Shown here: positions 1 to 8,111 of the stretch, one piece after another
Layout of the letters: each line of letters starts with the position of its first letter
How positions within the stretch are numbered: the first letter of the stretch is position 1
NCBI GenBank assembly: GCA_944320955.1
Contig: CALUJL010000025.1
Span: 1 to 43,152 of the forward strand
Length of the DNA: 43,152 nucleotides
Reading direction: 5' to 3'
Source: an uncultured Bacteroidaceae bacterium
GTDB taxonomy: Bacteria > Bacteroidota > Bacteroidia > Bacteroidales > Bacteroidaceae
Made by a program: the position numbers and the translations under genes
Notes under the pieces: generated by a model
Database searches by the model: none
What the model was told of the DNA's origin: nothing
What the model saw: the letters and a program-made list of their open reading frames with translations, nothing else

Positions 1-157
1 TTTTACTGAATATTTTCCAAGAAAAAAACAGTGATTTAATGGCGTTTAAACGCCATTAAATCACTGTTTGAATATCACTTGAAAAATCCAATATTGTCAC
101 ATTTTGTTTTAGAAGCCAATCTGTTAAAATGTCACATTTTGATTTAGAAAAGTCACA
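1..157. mobile_element. Putative end of an IS21-like insertion sequence (partial)
   Basis: Two near-identical 21-base direct repeats lie at 95-115 and 130-150 (TGTCACATTTTG followed by TTTTAGAA or ATTTAGAA; two mismatches), and a third GTCACA lies at 152-157. Read on the minus strand the tip begins TGTGACTTTTCTAAATC, a TG...CA type end with subterminal repeats as known for IS21-family elements. No transposase is present because the window starts here. The boundary at 157 is inferred from the repeat pattern. It could instead be an unrelated repeat cluster. Confidence 0.4.
26..69. terminator. Perfect 44-base palindrome, likely bidirectional terminator
   Basis: Positions 26-47 are exactly complementary to 48-69 (AAACAGTGATTTAATGGCGTTT and its reverse complement), preceded by a run of A and followed by TTTG. 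With no loop and flanking A/T runs it resembles a terminator downstream of a gene lying before the window, perhaps the transposition gene of the putative IS. Confidence 0.5.
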
Positions 158-219
158 CAAAGCGATTTGCGGTTTTAAAGATATTCTAAAACTTTAATGG
201 CCTAATATGCAAACTAATA

Positions 220-263
220 CAAAAAACACCTGATTTCACATTCTTGGGTGTAAAATCGGGTGC
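220..263 (-). terminator. Rho-independent terminator of tRNA-Asp
   Basis: Read on the minus strand, CACCCGATTT (262-253) pairs with AAATCAGGTG (236-227) with one mismatch, and the stem is followed by a T run (226-220). It lies about 35 bases beyond the 3' end of the tRNA. Confidence 0.7.
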
Positions 264-298
264 TTATTCTGTAAAACATTGATTTTCAATGTTTATTG

Positions 299-372
299 CG
301 GTGCGTACGGGACTCGAACCCGTGACCCCATGCGTGACAGGCATGTATTCTAACCAACTGAACTAACGCACC
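299..372 (-). tRNA. tRNA-Asp (anticodon GTC)
   Basis: On the minus strand the sequence folds as a complete cloverleaf. The acceptor stem pairs GGTGCGT (372-366) with ACGCACC (306-300) and leaves discriminator G at 299. The anticodon arm is CATGC-CTGTCAC-GCATG, giving anticodon GTC (Asp), and the T arm carries GGTTCGAGTCC. CCA is not encoded (the next bases are CAA). A terminator follows at 220-263 and a Bacteroidales promoter box precedes it at 426-433. Confidence 0.95.
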
Positions 373-425
373 TTGAAGTACCGGCCCCACGGGGCTTTCT
401 GACTTCTGTTTCTCAATTGCGGGTG

Positions 426-433
426 CAAAGGTA
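426..433 (-). promoter_or_regulatory. Promoter -7 box for tRNA-Asp
   Basis: TACCTTTG on the minus strand matches the Bacteroidales TAnnTTTG consensus. It sits about 55 bases upstream of the tRNA 5' end, leaving a short precursor leader. No clear -33 box is visible. Confidence 0.6.
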
Positions 434-732
434 GGGCTTTATTCTGAAACATGCAAGGCTTTTCGGAAAAAGTGCTGCAACTTTTTCAAAAAAGTGCTTG
501 GGGAATTTTCCCATCCCTCTGCAGGAGTTGCTTGTTCCTTTTTGATGTCCGGGCGTTTTCCTGCAAGAAAACTTATGGCAGGTTCCGCCGGAAGCTGCTT
601 GTCGGCGTCCTGGATCTGGTGGGCTCTTCCGGTGTTTGTCGGGGGTGTTTGCGCAAGAAGGGGAAGGCCGCCTCCTGGATTACCCTTTTTGTAATTCTGC
701 CGAAATTCGGTGGTTATTCCGCAGATTTTCCG
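434..732. other. Intergenic region without a recognisable gene
   Basis: Open frames exist on both strands here but their translations are rich in Cys, Arg and Phe, resemble no family I know, and overlap the purU start. The stretch holds one copy of the dispersed A/T-core repeat (about 464-500) and otherwise nothing I can name. Confidence 0.6.
476..500. repeat. Dispersed TGCAnCTTTTTCaGAAAG repeat, copy 1
   Basis: TGCAACTTTTTCAAAAAAGTGC resembles copies at 5196-5220 and 20685-20711 and more divergent ones at 8254-8326 and 35907-35930. The unit is an imperfect inverted repeat centred on the T/A-rich core. Confidence 0.55.
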
Positions 733-740
733 TACTTTTG
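733..740 (+). promoter_or_regulatory. Promoter -7 box for the purU-his operon
   Basis: TACTTTTG fits TAnnTTTG exactly and lies 104 bases before the purU start codon, so the transcript would carry a leader of about 95-100 bases that includes the hairpin at 759-797. Confidence 0.65.
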
Positions 741-758
741 CCGGAAGTATAAAAAGAA

Positions 759-797
759 CGGGCAAAACGGGGAGCCTTTGTCTGCTTGTTTTGCCCG
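759..797 (+). promoter_or_regulatory. Stem-loop in the purU leader
   Basis: CGGGCAAAAC (759-768) is exactly complementary to GTTTTGCCCG (788-797) with a 19-base loop. It lies between the promoter and the start codon of purU. No U run follows it, so it is not a simple terminator. A role in RNA stability or translation control is inference. Confidence 0.5.
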
Positions 798-844
798 GAA
801 GAATGGGCGCATAGCGCAAACAACACGAATCGAAAAAACAAGAA

Positions 845-1711
845 ATGCAAGCGAAAAGGAATACTGCACAACTGTTGCTGCACTGCCCTGACAAGCCCGG
901 AATTCTGGCGGAGGTCACCAATTTTATAACGATCAACAAGGGAAATATCATCTATCTGGATCAATACGTAGACCGGCTGGACAATATTTTTTTCATGCGT
1001 ATAGAGTGGGAATTGGAGCACTTCGTCATTCCGAGAAACAAGATACAGGATTATTTCTATACCCTCTACGCGCAAAAATACGAGATGAGCTTCAAGCTCT
1101 ATTTCGGCGACGAACTGCCGCGCATTGCCATATTCGTTTCCAAGATGTCGCACTGCCTTTACGACATGCTGGCACGCTATACGGCAGGCGAGTGGAGCGT
1201 GGAGATTCCTTTGATCATCAGTAACCACCCGGACCTGAAGCATGTGGCCGACCGTTTCGACATACCTTATTACGTATTCCCCATCACGAAAGAGAACAAG
1301 GCGGAGCAGGAAGAGAAAGAAATGGCCCTGCTGGCCGAAAACGGGATTACGACCATCGTCCTGGCGCGCTACATGCAGATCATCAGCGACCGCATGATCG
1401 AGTCGTATCCGAACCGGATAATCAATATCCACCATTCGTTTCTCCCGGCTTTCATCGGCGCGAAACCTTATCACCAGGCCTTCCAGCGCGGAGTGAAGAT
1501 AATCGGCGCCACAAGCCACTACGTGACGAAGGAACTGGATGCAGGTCCGATCATAGAACAGGAGGTCGTACGGATTACGCACAAGGACAATCCGGAGGAT
1601 TTGGTGATGAAGGGAAAGGATTTGGAGAAGATCGTCCTCTCGCGCGCCGTGCAGAAAGACATCGAACGCAAGATACTGGTATATAAGAACAAGACGGTCA
1701 TCTTCAACTGA
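845..1711 (+). CDS. purU: Formyltetrahydrofolate deformylase (PurU)
   Basis: The 288-residue protein hydrolyses 10-formyl-THF to THF and formate, balancing one-carbon units and supplying formate for purine synthesis. It has the two-part PurU layout: an N-terminal ACT domain (about residues 7-85, starting with the LLHCPDKPGIL motif) and a C-terminal formyltransferase-fold domain (about 90-285) with NIHHSFLPAFIGAKPY, carrying the catalytic Asn/His, and the DAGPII Asp motif. Length matches the family. The start at 845 places the ACT motif at its usual distance from the N terminus. The gene heads a plus-strand operon and lies 29 bases before hisH. Linkage of purU to his genes makes metabolic sense because histidine synthesis releases the purine intermediate AICAR. 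Confidence 0.93.
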   Translation: MQAKRNTAQLLLHCPDKPGILAEVTNFITINKGNIIYLDQYVDRLDNIFFMRIEWELEHFVIPRNKIQDYFYTLYAQKYEMSFKLYFGDELPRIAIFVSKMSHCLYDMLARYTAGEWSVEIPLIISNHPDLKHVADRFDIPYYVFPITKENKAEQEEKEMALLAENGITTIVLARYMQIISDRMIESYPNRIINIHHSFLPAFIGAKPYHQAFQRGVKIIGATSHYVTKELDAGPIIEQEVVRITHKDNPEDLVMKGKDLEKIVLSRAVQKDIERKILVYKNKTVIFN

Positions 1712-1740
1712 CCGTTCCCGCATCTGAAAAAGAAACAGGC

Positions 1741-2349
1741 ATGAAAGTCTCGATTATAAAGTACAACGCCGGAAATATCCGCTCCGTGGACTACGCCTTG
1801 CGGCGCTTGGGCATCGAAGCGGAGATTACGGCAGACGAAAAAGCGCTGCGGCAGTCCGACCGCATCATATTCCCCGGCGTGGGGGAGGCTTCCTCCACGA
1901 TGGAATACATGCGGCGCGAAGGGCTCGACCGCCTGATCCCGACCTTCCGGCAGCCAGTGCTGGGCATTTGTCTGGGTATGCAGTTGCTGTGCCGCTCCTC
2001 GGAAGAGGGTGGGGCGAAGGGCATGAATATCTTCGACACGGTAGACATCAGGCGCTTTTGCCCGCAGGAAAAAGCGGAAAAAGTGCCCCACATGGGCTGG
2101 AATACCATCCAAAATCTGAAAGGCCCTTTATATAAAGGTATAGAGGAGGGGAGTTTTGTCTATTTCGTACACAGTTACTATGCTCCTCTCTCGCCCTATG
2201 CAGCCGCTACGGCAGACTATATACTCCCCTTCAGCGCCTCTTTGCAGAAAGGGAACTTCTTCGCCACCCAGTTCCACCCGGAGAAGAGCGGGAAAGTGGG
2301 GGAGCGGATATTGAAAAACTTCATAGAACTTTCTGAGACCGGCTTATGA
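1741..2349 (+). CDS. hisH: Imidazole glycerol phosphate synthase, glutamine amidotransferase subunit HisH
   Basis: This 202-residue class I glutamine amidotransferase provides ammonia from glutamine to HisF in the fifth step of histidine synthesis. The catalytic triad is visible: Cys77 in GICLGMQ, His179 and Glu181 in FHPEKSG. The oxyanion region FPGVG is at 44-48. The length is normal. Its stop codon overlaps the hisA start by four bases (ATGA), which suggests translational coupling. It acts as a cytoplasmic heterodimer with the HisF encoded two genes downstream. Confidence 0.95.
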   Translation: MKVSIIKYNAGNIRSVDYALRRLGIEAEITADEKALRQSDRIIFPGVGEASSTMEYMRREGLDRLIPTFRQPVLGICLGMQLLCRSSEEGGAKGMNIFDTVDIRRFCPQEKAEKVPHMGWNTIQNLKGPLYKGIEEGSFVYFVHSYYAPLSPYAAATADYILPFSASLQKGNFFATQFHPEKSGKVGERILKNFIELSETGL

Positions 2350-3083
2350 TAGAACTGATTCCTGCCATAGACATCATCGACGGGAAGTGCGTGCGTCTCT
2401 CCCAGGGCGACTACGAGAGTAAAAAGGTCTACAACGAGAATCCGCTGGAAGTGGCCAAACGGTTCGAAAGTTGGGGCATACGCCGCTTGCACATGGTCGA
2501 CCTGGACGGGGCGGCCTCGCGGCACATCGTGAATTACAAAGTGCTGGAGCAAGTGGCCTCCCATACTTCGCTGGTCATCGACTTCGGCGGCGGGCTCAAA
2601 TCGGACGAGGATTTGCGCATAGCCTTTGAGTGCGGCGCCTGGATGGTTACGGGGGGCAGCATAGCCGTGCGCGACCCGGAAGTTTTCGAGGGCTGGATCG
2701 GGCGATACGGCCCGGACCGGATCATATTGGGAGCAGACGTACGCGGAAAAGAAGTGGCGATAAGCGGCTGGAGAGACAAGTCCGGCGTAGAATGGACAGC
2801 ACTGCTGGAAAAATATGTCGGCGGGAAAGGACTGACGAAGGTCATCTGCACCGACATCTCGCGCGACGGAATGCTGGAAGGATGCAACGTTTCCCTCTAT
2901 CGGGAGATGCTCGCCGCCTATCCGGGGCTTTACCTTATAGCAAGCGGCGGCATCAGTTGCATGAAAGACATCCGCGAACTGGAAGAAGCCGGTGTGCCCG
3001 CAGTGATTTTCGGCAAGGCTTTTTACGAAGGACGCATCTCCCCGGAAGAAATCCAAACCTATATTTCTACGACTTCATGTTAG
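2346..3083 (+). CDS. hisA: Phosphoribosylformimino-AICAR-P isomerase HisA
   Basis: A 245-residue (beta/alpha)8 isomerase that converts ProFAR to PRFAR, the substrate of HisHF. Asp9 in PAIDI and Asp131 in GADVRG match the acid/base pair of the family, and two phosphate-binding loops (FGGGL near 80 and ASGGIS near 200) are present. The gene overlaps hisH by 4 bases and hisF by 7 bases, so the three are tightly coupled. Its similarity to HisF reflects the known half-barrel duplication of the family. Confidence 0.95.
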   Translation: MIELIPAIDIIDGKCVRLSQGDYESKKVYNENPLEVAKRFESWGIRRLHMVDLDGAASRHIVNYKVLEQVASHTSLVIDFGGGLKSDEDLRIAFECGAWMVTGGSIAVRDPEVFEGWIGRYGPDRIILGADVRGKEVAISGWRDKSGVEWTALLEKYVGGKGLTKVICTDISRDGMLEGCNVSLYREMLAAYPGLYLIASGGISCMKDIRELEEAGVPAVIFGKAFYEGRISPEEIQTYISTTSC

Positions 3084-3835
3084 CAAAACGTATTATACCT
3101 TGCCTGGATATAAAAGACGGCATGACCGTCAAGGGCACGAACTTCGTGAATCTGCGCGAGGCGGGCGACCCTGTGGAACTGGGGCGTGCCTATAGCGAAC
3201 AAGGAGCAGACGAACTGGTCTATCTGGACATCACCGCCAGCCACGAGGGGCGCAAGACTTTCACGGAACTGGTGAAGAAAGTGGCCGCCACGCTGAGCAT
3301 TCCTTTCACCGTGGGAGGCGGAATCCATGAATTGGGCGACGTGGCCCGGCTTTTGGAGGCCGGGGCGGACAAAGTGTCCGTCAACTCGGCGGCCATCCGC
3401 CGGCCGGAACTGATCGACGAGATAGCGCTTCATTTCGGTTCCCAAGTATGCGTCTGCGCCATCGACGCCAAGAAGACACCGGAGGGGAGCTGGATTTGCT
3501 ATCTTAACGGCGGCCGCATCCCGACCGGGCGTACACTTTTCGAGTGGGCGCACGAGGCAGCCGGGCGCGGCGCAGGCGAAATCCTGTTTACCAGCATGGA
3601 CCACGACGGAGTGCACACGGGCTATGCCAACGAAGCCCTTGTGGAACTCAGCGAAAGCCTGCCCATCCCGGTCATCGCCAGCGGAGGGGCCGGAAAAATG
3701 GAGCACTTCAAAGAAGCTTTCACCTTGGGGAAAGCCGATGCCGCCTTGGCCGCCGGAGTGTTCCATTTCGGCGAAATCGGTATTGCCGACCTGAAAAAAT
3801 ATCTTCACGAAGAAGGTGTAAATGTTCGATTATAA
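3077..3835 (+). CDS. hisF: Imidazole glycerol phosphate synthase cyclase subunit HisF
   Basis: A 252-residue (beta/alpha)8 cyclase that uses ammonia channelled from HisH to make imidazole glycerol phosphate and AICAR. The catalytic residues are Asp11 in PCLDIKDG and Asp130 in AIDAKK. The barrel carries the phosphate loops VGGGI and ASGGAG. The reading frame is open far upstream, but the ATG at 3077 gives the conserved N terminus [11 protein letters not shown] and overlaps hisA by 7 bases, so it is taken as the start. The length is typical. Confidence 0.95.
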   Translation: MLAKRIIPCLDIKDGMTVKGTNFVNLREAGDPVELGRAYSEQGADELVYLDITASHEGRKTFTELVKKVAATLSIPFTVGGGIHELGDVARLLEAGADKVSVNSAAIRRPELIDEIALHFGSQVCVCAIDAKKTPEGSWICYLNGGRIPTGRTLFEWAHEAAGRGAGEILFTSMDHDGVHTGYANEALVELSESLPIPVIASGGAGKMEHFKEAFTLGKADAALAAGVFHFGEIGIADLKKYLHEEGVNVRL

Positions 3836-3852
3836 TAAAAGAAACGATAGAT

Positions 3853-4470
3853 ATGGAAAAGAATTTCGATTCCCTGCAGCTTGATTTCCAAAAGATGGGC
3901 GGGCTGGTTCCCGCCATCGTGCAGGACAGTTATACGGCTAAGGTACTTATGCTCGGATTCATGAATGAAGAAGCCTACCGGGCTACCGTCGAGACCGGGA
4001 AAGTGACCTTCTACAGCCGGAGCCGGCAGTGCTTGTGGACAAAAGGCGAGACCTCCGGGCATTATCTGCAGGTCGTCTCCATGGCTGCCGACTGCGATTG
4101 CGACACTTTGCTCATCAAGGCCATCCCCCACGGCCCGGTATGCCACACGGGAAGCGATACATGCTGGGGCGAGAAGAACGAGACAAACATCCTTTTCCTC
4201 AGCTATCTGCAGGACTTCATCGTGCGCCGCCACGAGGAAATGCCCGAGAAATCCTATACGACCTCCCTGTTCAAGGCCGGCGTGAACCGCATGGCCCAGA
4301 AAGTGGGGGAAGAGGCTGTGGAAACCGTGATAGAGGCAACCAACGGAACGGACGACCGTCTGATCTACGAGGCTTCCGATTTGATTTACCACCTCATCGT
4401 CCTGTTGACCTCCAAGGGGCACCGCATTGAGGAACTGGCCGAGGAACTGAAGAAGCGGCACAAGGAATAA
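3853..4470 (+). CDS. hisI: Bifunctional phosphoribosyl-AMP cyclohydrolase / phosphoribosyl-ATP pyrophosphatase HisIE
   Basis: The 205-residue fusion catalyses the second and third steps of histidine synthesis. The HisI domain (about 1-112) has the metal-binding ADCDCD cluster (Asp80, Asp82, Asp84 with Cys81) plus Cys97 and Cys104 for zinc. The HisE domain (about 115-203) carries GEEAVE and the EASDLIYHLIVLL helix typical of the MazG-like pyrophosphatase fold. The ATG at 3853 follows hisF by 17 bases. It is the last his gene here: hisG, hisD, hisC and hisB are absent from the window, so the pathway must be split between loci. Confidence 0.95.
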   Translation: MEKNFDSLQLDFQKMGGLVPAIVQDSYTAKVLMLGFMNEEAYRATVETGKVTFYSRSRQCLWTKGETSGHYLQVVSMAADCDCDTLLIKAIPHGPVCHTGSDTCWGEKNETNILFLSYLQDFIVRRHEEMPEKSYTTSLFKAGVNRMAQKVGEEAVETVIEATNGTDDRLIYEASDLIYHLIVLLTSKGHRIEELAEELKKRHKE

Positions 4471-4494
4471 TTCTCAAACAAAGGACAGTATCCG

Positions 4495-5277
4495 ATGGAA
4501 GAACCGCTCATCCGTTACGAAGGCGTAGAGATCAAGCAGCAGGAGCTGACCGTCTTGCGCAATGTCGACCTGGAGGTTCGCAAAGGCGAGTTCCTCTATG
4601 TGATGGGAAAGGTAGGCTCCGGGAAGAGCTCGTTCCTCAAGACAGTCTACGCCGAGCTGCCCGTCGTGGCCGGGAAGGCCACCGTCATGGGCTACGACCT
4701 GCGCAAGATCAGGCAGAAGCACGTGCCCGCCCTGCGCAAGAAGCTCGGCATCGTCTTTCAGGACTTCCGCCTTCTGACGGACCGCAGCGTCTACGACAAC
4801 CTTTACTTTGTGCTCCGTGCCACCGGTTGGAAAGAAAAAGTACAGATCAACCGCCGCATCGAAGATGTCCTCAAGCTGGTAGGGATGGAGAACAAGGGCT
4901 ATAAATTTCCCAACGAGCTCTCCGGCGGCGAACAGCAGCGCATCGTGATAGCGCGTGCGGTGCTCAATTCCCCGGCCCTTATCCTGGCCGACGAGCCGAC
5001 CGGCAATCTGGACCCGGACACCGGGCGCCGCATCGTAGAGCTGCTGCACTCCATCAGCAAGCGGGGCACGGCCGTCATCATGACCACGCACAATCCCGCC
5101 TGGATACAGGAGTATCCCGGCATCATGCTGCGCTGCCAGGATCATTTGCTCAGCGTCTTTCCGGCAAAAGATGCAGCGGAAAAGTCCGAAAGTCCTGCAT
5201 CTTTTTCAGAAAGCGCTGCCACTTCTGAGGAAGCGGCCGGGAGCAACGGGGTAGGGCAGGCAGAAACCGGCGCCTGA
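4495..5277 (+). CDS. ftsE: FtsE-like cell-division ABC transporter ATPase with an unusual C-terminal tail
   Basis: The 260-residue ATPase has all ABC motifs: Walker A GKVGSGKS (38-45), Q-loop Gln89, signature LSGGEQQR (142-149), Walker B LILADEP (162-168) and switch His199. The sequence is closest in style to FtsE, which with the membrane partner FtsX controls peptidoglycan hydrolysis at the septum. FtsX is not adjacent. The ATPase fold ends near residue 222. Residues about 224-260 form a low-complexity Ala/Ser/Glu tail that most FtsE proteins of about 220-230 residues lack, and its DNA contains a copy of the dispersed repeat (5169-5225). It is 24 bases after hisIE and 55 before lysC. Another ABC ATPase of the LolD/MacB type is possible but less likely. 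Confidence 0.82.
   Translation: MEEPLIRYEGVEIKQQELTVLRNVDLEVRKGEFLYVMGKVGSGKSSFLKTVYAELPVVAGKATVMGYDLRKIRQKHVPALRKKLGIVFQDFRLLTDRSVYDNLYFVLRATGWKEKVQINRRIEDVLKLVGMENKGYKFPNELSGGEQQRIVIARAVLNSPALILADEPTGNLDPDTGRRIVELLHSISKRGTAVIMTTHNPAWIQEYPGIMLRCQDHLLSVFPAKDAAEKSESPASFSESAATSEEAAGSNGVGQAETGA
5196..5220. repeat. Dispersed TGCAnCTTTTTCaGAAAG repeat, copy 2 (inside ftsE)
   Basis: TGCATCTTTTTCAGAAAGCG resembles the intergenic copy at 20685-20711. A related inverted piece, GATGCAGCGGAAAAGTCC, lies just upstream at 5170-5187. The repeat is translated as part of the low-complexity C-terminal tail of the FtsE-like protein. Confidence 0.55.
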
Positions 5278-5332
5278 TGCGGCAGGCCGGAAATAAGAAA
5301 GAAGAGTACAAAAAAACAGAAAAAGGAAGAAT

Positions 5333-6661
5333 ATGAAAGTATTAAAGTTCGGGGGCACTTCCGTAGGAACTGCCCAGCGCATGAAAGACGTAGCCCGGCT
5401 CATCAACGACGGGGAACGGAAAATAGTAGTCCTCTCCGCCATGTCCGGGACCACCAATACTTTGGTCGAGATCTCCGACTATCTCTACAAGAAAAATCCC
5501 GAGGGCGCCAACGAAATCATCAACCGCCTCGAAAAGAAGTATAAAGGACACTTGGCCGAACTCTTCTCCACCGAAGAATACCGCGCCAAGGCCACCGCTG
5601 CGGTCAAGGCCTGTTTCGACACACTGCGCTCGCTTACCAAAGGGTTGTTCACCCTGTTCAACGAAAAGATCGTGCTGGCCCAGGGAGAACTCATCTCCAC
5701 CAACATGGTCAACTGCTACCTTCAGGAATGCGGCATCAAGTCTGTGCTCATCCCGGCGCTCGATTTCATGCGTACCGACAAGCACGCCGAGCCCGACGCC
5801 GCATATATCCAGGAAAAGCTGCTCGCCCTGATGGAAAAGGAGCCCGATGCCGAGATTTACATCACGCAGGGATTCATCTGCCGCAATGCCTATGGCGAAA
5901 TCGACAATCTCCAACGCGGCGGAAGCGACTACACCGCCTCCCTCATCGGTGCGGCAATCCACGCTTCGGAGATACAGATCTGGACAGACATCGACGGCAT
6001 GCACGACAATGACCCCCGCTTTGTCGACAAGACCTCTCCCCTCCGCCATCTTCACTTCGAGGAAGCGGCCGAACTGGCCTACTTCGGGGCGAAAATCCTG
6101 CATCCGACCTGCGTGCAGCCGGCCAAGTTCGCCAATATCCCTGTGCGTCTGCTCAATACGATGGACCCTTCTGCGCCGGGCACCATCATCAGCAACGAGA
6201 CCGAGCGGCACAAAATCAAAGCCGTGGCGGCCAAAGACGGGATTACGGCCATCCGCATCAAGTCGAGCCGCATGCTTCTGGCCTATGGCTTCCTGTGTAA
6301 AGTGTTCAGCATCTTCGAGAATTACCAGACCTCCATCGACATGGTGTGCACCTCGGAAGTCGGAATCTCGGTAACGATTGACAATACGAAATATCTGCCG
6401 AGCATTCTGGACGACCTCAAGAAGTATGGCACCGTGACGGTAGACGAAGACATGTGCATCGTCTGCGTAGTCGGCGATTTGCAGTGGGACAACATAGGAT
6501 TCGAGTCTCTGGCCCTGAGCGCGCTGAAGGACATTCCCGTGCGCATGGTGTCGTATGGGGGAAGCAACTACAACATTTCTTTCCTCGTCCGCGCATCGGA
6601 CAAGAAAGCAGCCCTGCAGGCCCTGAGCGACACGCTCTTCAACAACAAGGACAAGGCATAG
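5333..6661 (+). CDS. lysC: Aspartate kinase (monofunctional)
   Basis: The 442-residue enzyme phosphorylates aspartate, the first step toward lysine, threonine and methionine. The nucleotide-binding motif KFGGTSVG is at 5-12, and the amino-acid kinase domain runs to about residue 280 with the GGSDYTAS substrate motif. Tandem ACT domains fill about 300-440 and probably sense an end product. It lacks a homoserine dehydrogenase domain, so it is the stand-alone form. Only 21 bases separate it from lysA, pointing to a lysine/diaminopimelate function. No lysine riboswitch was recognised upstream. Confidence 0.93.
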   Translation: MKVLKFGGTSVGTAQRMKDVARLINDGERKIVVLSAMSGTTNTLVEISDYLYKKNPEGANEIINRLEKKYKGHLAELFSTEEYRAKATAAVKACFDTLRSLTKGLFTLFNEKIVLAQGELISTNMVNCYLQECGIKSVLIPALDFMRTDKHAEPDAAYIQEKLLALMEKEPDAEIYITQGFICRNAYGEIDNLQRGGSDYTASLIGAAIHASEIQIWTDIDGMHDNDPRFVDKTSPLRHLHFEEAAELAYFGAKILHPTCVQPAKFANIPVRLLNTMDPSAPGTIISNETERHKIKAVAAKDGITAIRIKSSRMLLAYGFLCKVFSIFENYQTSIDMVCTSEVGISVTIDNTKYLPSILDDLKKYGTVTVDEDMCIVCVVGDLQWDNIGFESLALSALKDIPVRMVSYGGSNYNISFLVRASDKKAALQALSDTLFNNKDKA

Positions 6662-6682
6662 GAAAACATAAGAAGTCGCTGT

Positions 6683-7840
6683 ATGCTGAAAGGAAACTTC
6701 CCGGTGGAGAAATTCGGCGCGCTGCCGACACCGTTTTATTACTACGACACCAGCCTGCTCCGGCAGACGCTCGACACGGTGAAAGCCGAGGCCGGACGCT
6801 ACGGATACCAGGTGCACTATGCCGTCAAGGCCAATGCCAATCCCCGCATCCTGCAGCTGATAGCCCAGGCCGGGCTGGGGGCCGACTGCGTGAGCGGCGG
6901 CGAGGTCAGGGCAGCCCTGCAGGCCGGTTTCCCGCCTTCGCATATTGTCTATGCCGGAGTCGGCAAGGCCGACTGGGAAATCAATCTGGGGCTGGACGAA
7001 GACATCTTCTGCTTCAACGTGGAGTCCCTTGCCGAGCTGGAAGTCATCGACCAGCTTGCCGCCCGGAAGGGCAAGACGGCGCGGGTGGCCCTGCGCATCA
7101 ATCCCGACGTGGACGCACATACGCATGCCAAGATTACCACCGGCCGCAAGGAAAACAAGTTCGGCATCAATCTCGGGATGCTGGACGGAGTGCTCGACGA
7201 GCTGCAGCAGATGGCACACGTGGAGCTGATCGGTATCCATTGCCACGTAGGTTCCCAGATTACCGACATGTCCGTCTTCCGCAATCTGGCCATCCGCGTC
7301 AATGAAATCCAGGACGAACTGGAGCAACGCGGCATACGGGTGCAGAATCTCAACTTCGGCGGCGGGCTGGGCATAGACTATTATCATCCCAACCACCTGC
7401 CCATTCCCGCGTTCGACAACTACTTTGCCGTATTCAAGCAGCTCCTTGAGCAGCGTCCCGGGCAGCAGATCCATTTTGAGCCCGGCCGTTCCATAGTAGC
7501 CCAATGCGGTTCGCTCATTTCGCGGGTCCTTTACGTAAAACAAGGCGAGATCAAGCAGTTTGCCATTCTCGATGCGGGATTTACCGAGCTGATTCGCCCG
7601 GCCATGTACGACGCTTATCACCGGATCGAGAACCTCACGAGCGAAGAGCCCGTGGAGTTGTACGACATAGTGGGCCCCATTTGCGAGAGCAGCGATGTCT
7701 TCGGCAAGGATGTGGAGCTGAACTGTGCCCGACGGGGCGACCTCGTGGCACTGCGGAGCGCCGGGGCCTACGGCGAGGTGATGGCCTCGCAATACAACTG
7801 CAGGCCGCTTCCGCCGAGTTACTTCTCCGACGACATGTAA
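6683..7840 (+). CDS. lysA: Diaminopimelate decarboxylase
   Basis: The 385-residue PLP enzyme decarboxylates meso-diaminopimelate to lysine. Lys49 in HYAVKANAN forms the Schiff base, His188 in CHVGSQ stacks on PLP, the GGGLG loop (227-231) and EPGR (266-269) bind phosphate and substrate, and Cys334 in CESSD is the active-site residue contributed across the dimer. The fold is an alanine-racemase-like barrel followed by a beta domain. The gene closes the operon that begins at purU and is followed by a strong terminator. Confidence 0.95.
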   Translation: MLKGNFPVEKFGALPTPFYYYDTSLLRQTLDTVKAEAGRYGYQVHYAVKANANPRILQLIAQAGLGADCVSGGEVRAALQAGFPPSHIVYAGVGKADWEINLGLDEDIFCFNVESLAELEVIDQLAARKGKTARVALRINPDVDAHTHAKITTGRKENKFGINLGMLDGVLDELQQMAHVELIGIHCHVGSQITDMSVFRNLAIRVNEIQDELEQRGIRVQNLNFGGGLGIDYYHPNHLPIPAFDNYFAVFKQLLEQRPGQQIHFEPGRSIVAQCGSLISRVLYVKQGEIKQFAILDAGFTELIRPAMYDAYHRIENLTSEEPVELYDIVGPICESSDVFGKDVELNCARRGDLVALRSAGAYGEVMASQYNCRPLPPSYFSDDM

Positions 7841-7869
7841 GTATTGCCGGGGCCGTAATACGTAGATAC

Positions 7870-7921
7870 AGAGCACAATGGGCGCAGGGCAGCAGCTTCA
7901 TCCCCATTGTGCTCTCTTTTT
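7870..7921 (+). terminator. Rho-independent terminator after lysA
   Basis: AGAGCACAATGGG (7870-7882) pairs with CCCATTGTGCTCT (7903-7915), a 13-base perfect stem, followed by a T-rich run (7916-7921). Confidence 0.85.
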
Positions 7922-8023
7922 GTCTGCCGGTGCCCGCATAAAATGGAGAAAAAGAGCCCTTTTGGCACAGAAGAAACGCGGTTAAATACACTTAATCCCC
8001 CTCGCGGTTAGGCAAAAACGTAG

Positions 8024-8031
8024 TACTTTTG
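8024..8031 (+). promoter_or_regulatory. Promoter -7 box for the activase gene
   Basis: TACTTTTG matches TAnnTTTG and is followed by GCACCCGATT. The segment TTTGCACCCG resembles the tRNA-Asp promoter downstream flank. The start codon is 81 bases further on. Confidence 0.6.
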
Positions 8032-8111
8032 CACCCGATTGTATTTGAGAAATTGAGAAACAGGGCACGATTTCGATACATTCATGCGAATGAACACAGA
8101 AGAAACCGAAT

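Noticed and set aside
464-500. CRISPR-like repeats
   Set aside because: The repeats are few, scattered over 35 kb, not regularly spaced and carry no spacers; no cas genes are present.
439-951. Open frames on both strands between tRNA-Asp and purU
   Set aside because: Composition is unlike neighbouring proteins, no family resemblance, and they overlap the purU promoter and start.
5278-5332. Possible lysine riboswitch before lysC
   Set aside because: Only 55 bases separate the genes, far too short for the L box, and no matching structure is visible.
5342-7876. An 844-residue open frame antisense to lysC and lysA
   Set aside because: It mirrors the codon bias of two certain genes on the other strand; its translation has no recognisable domain.
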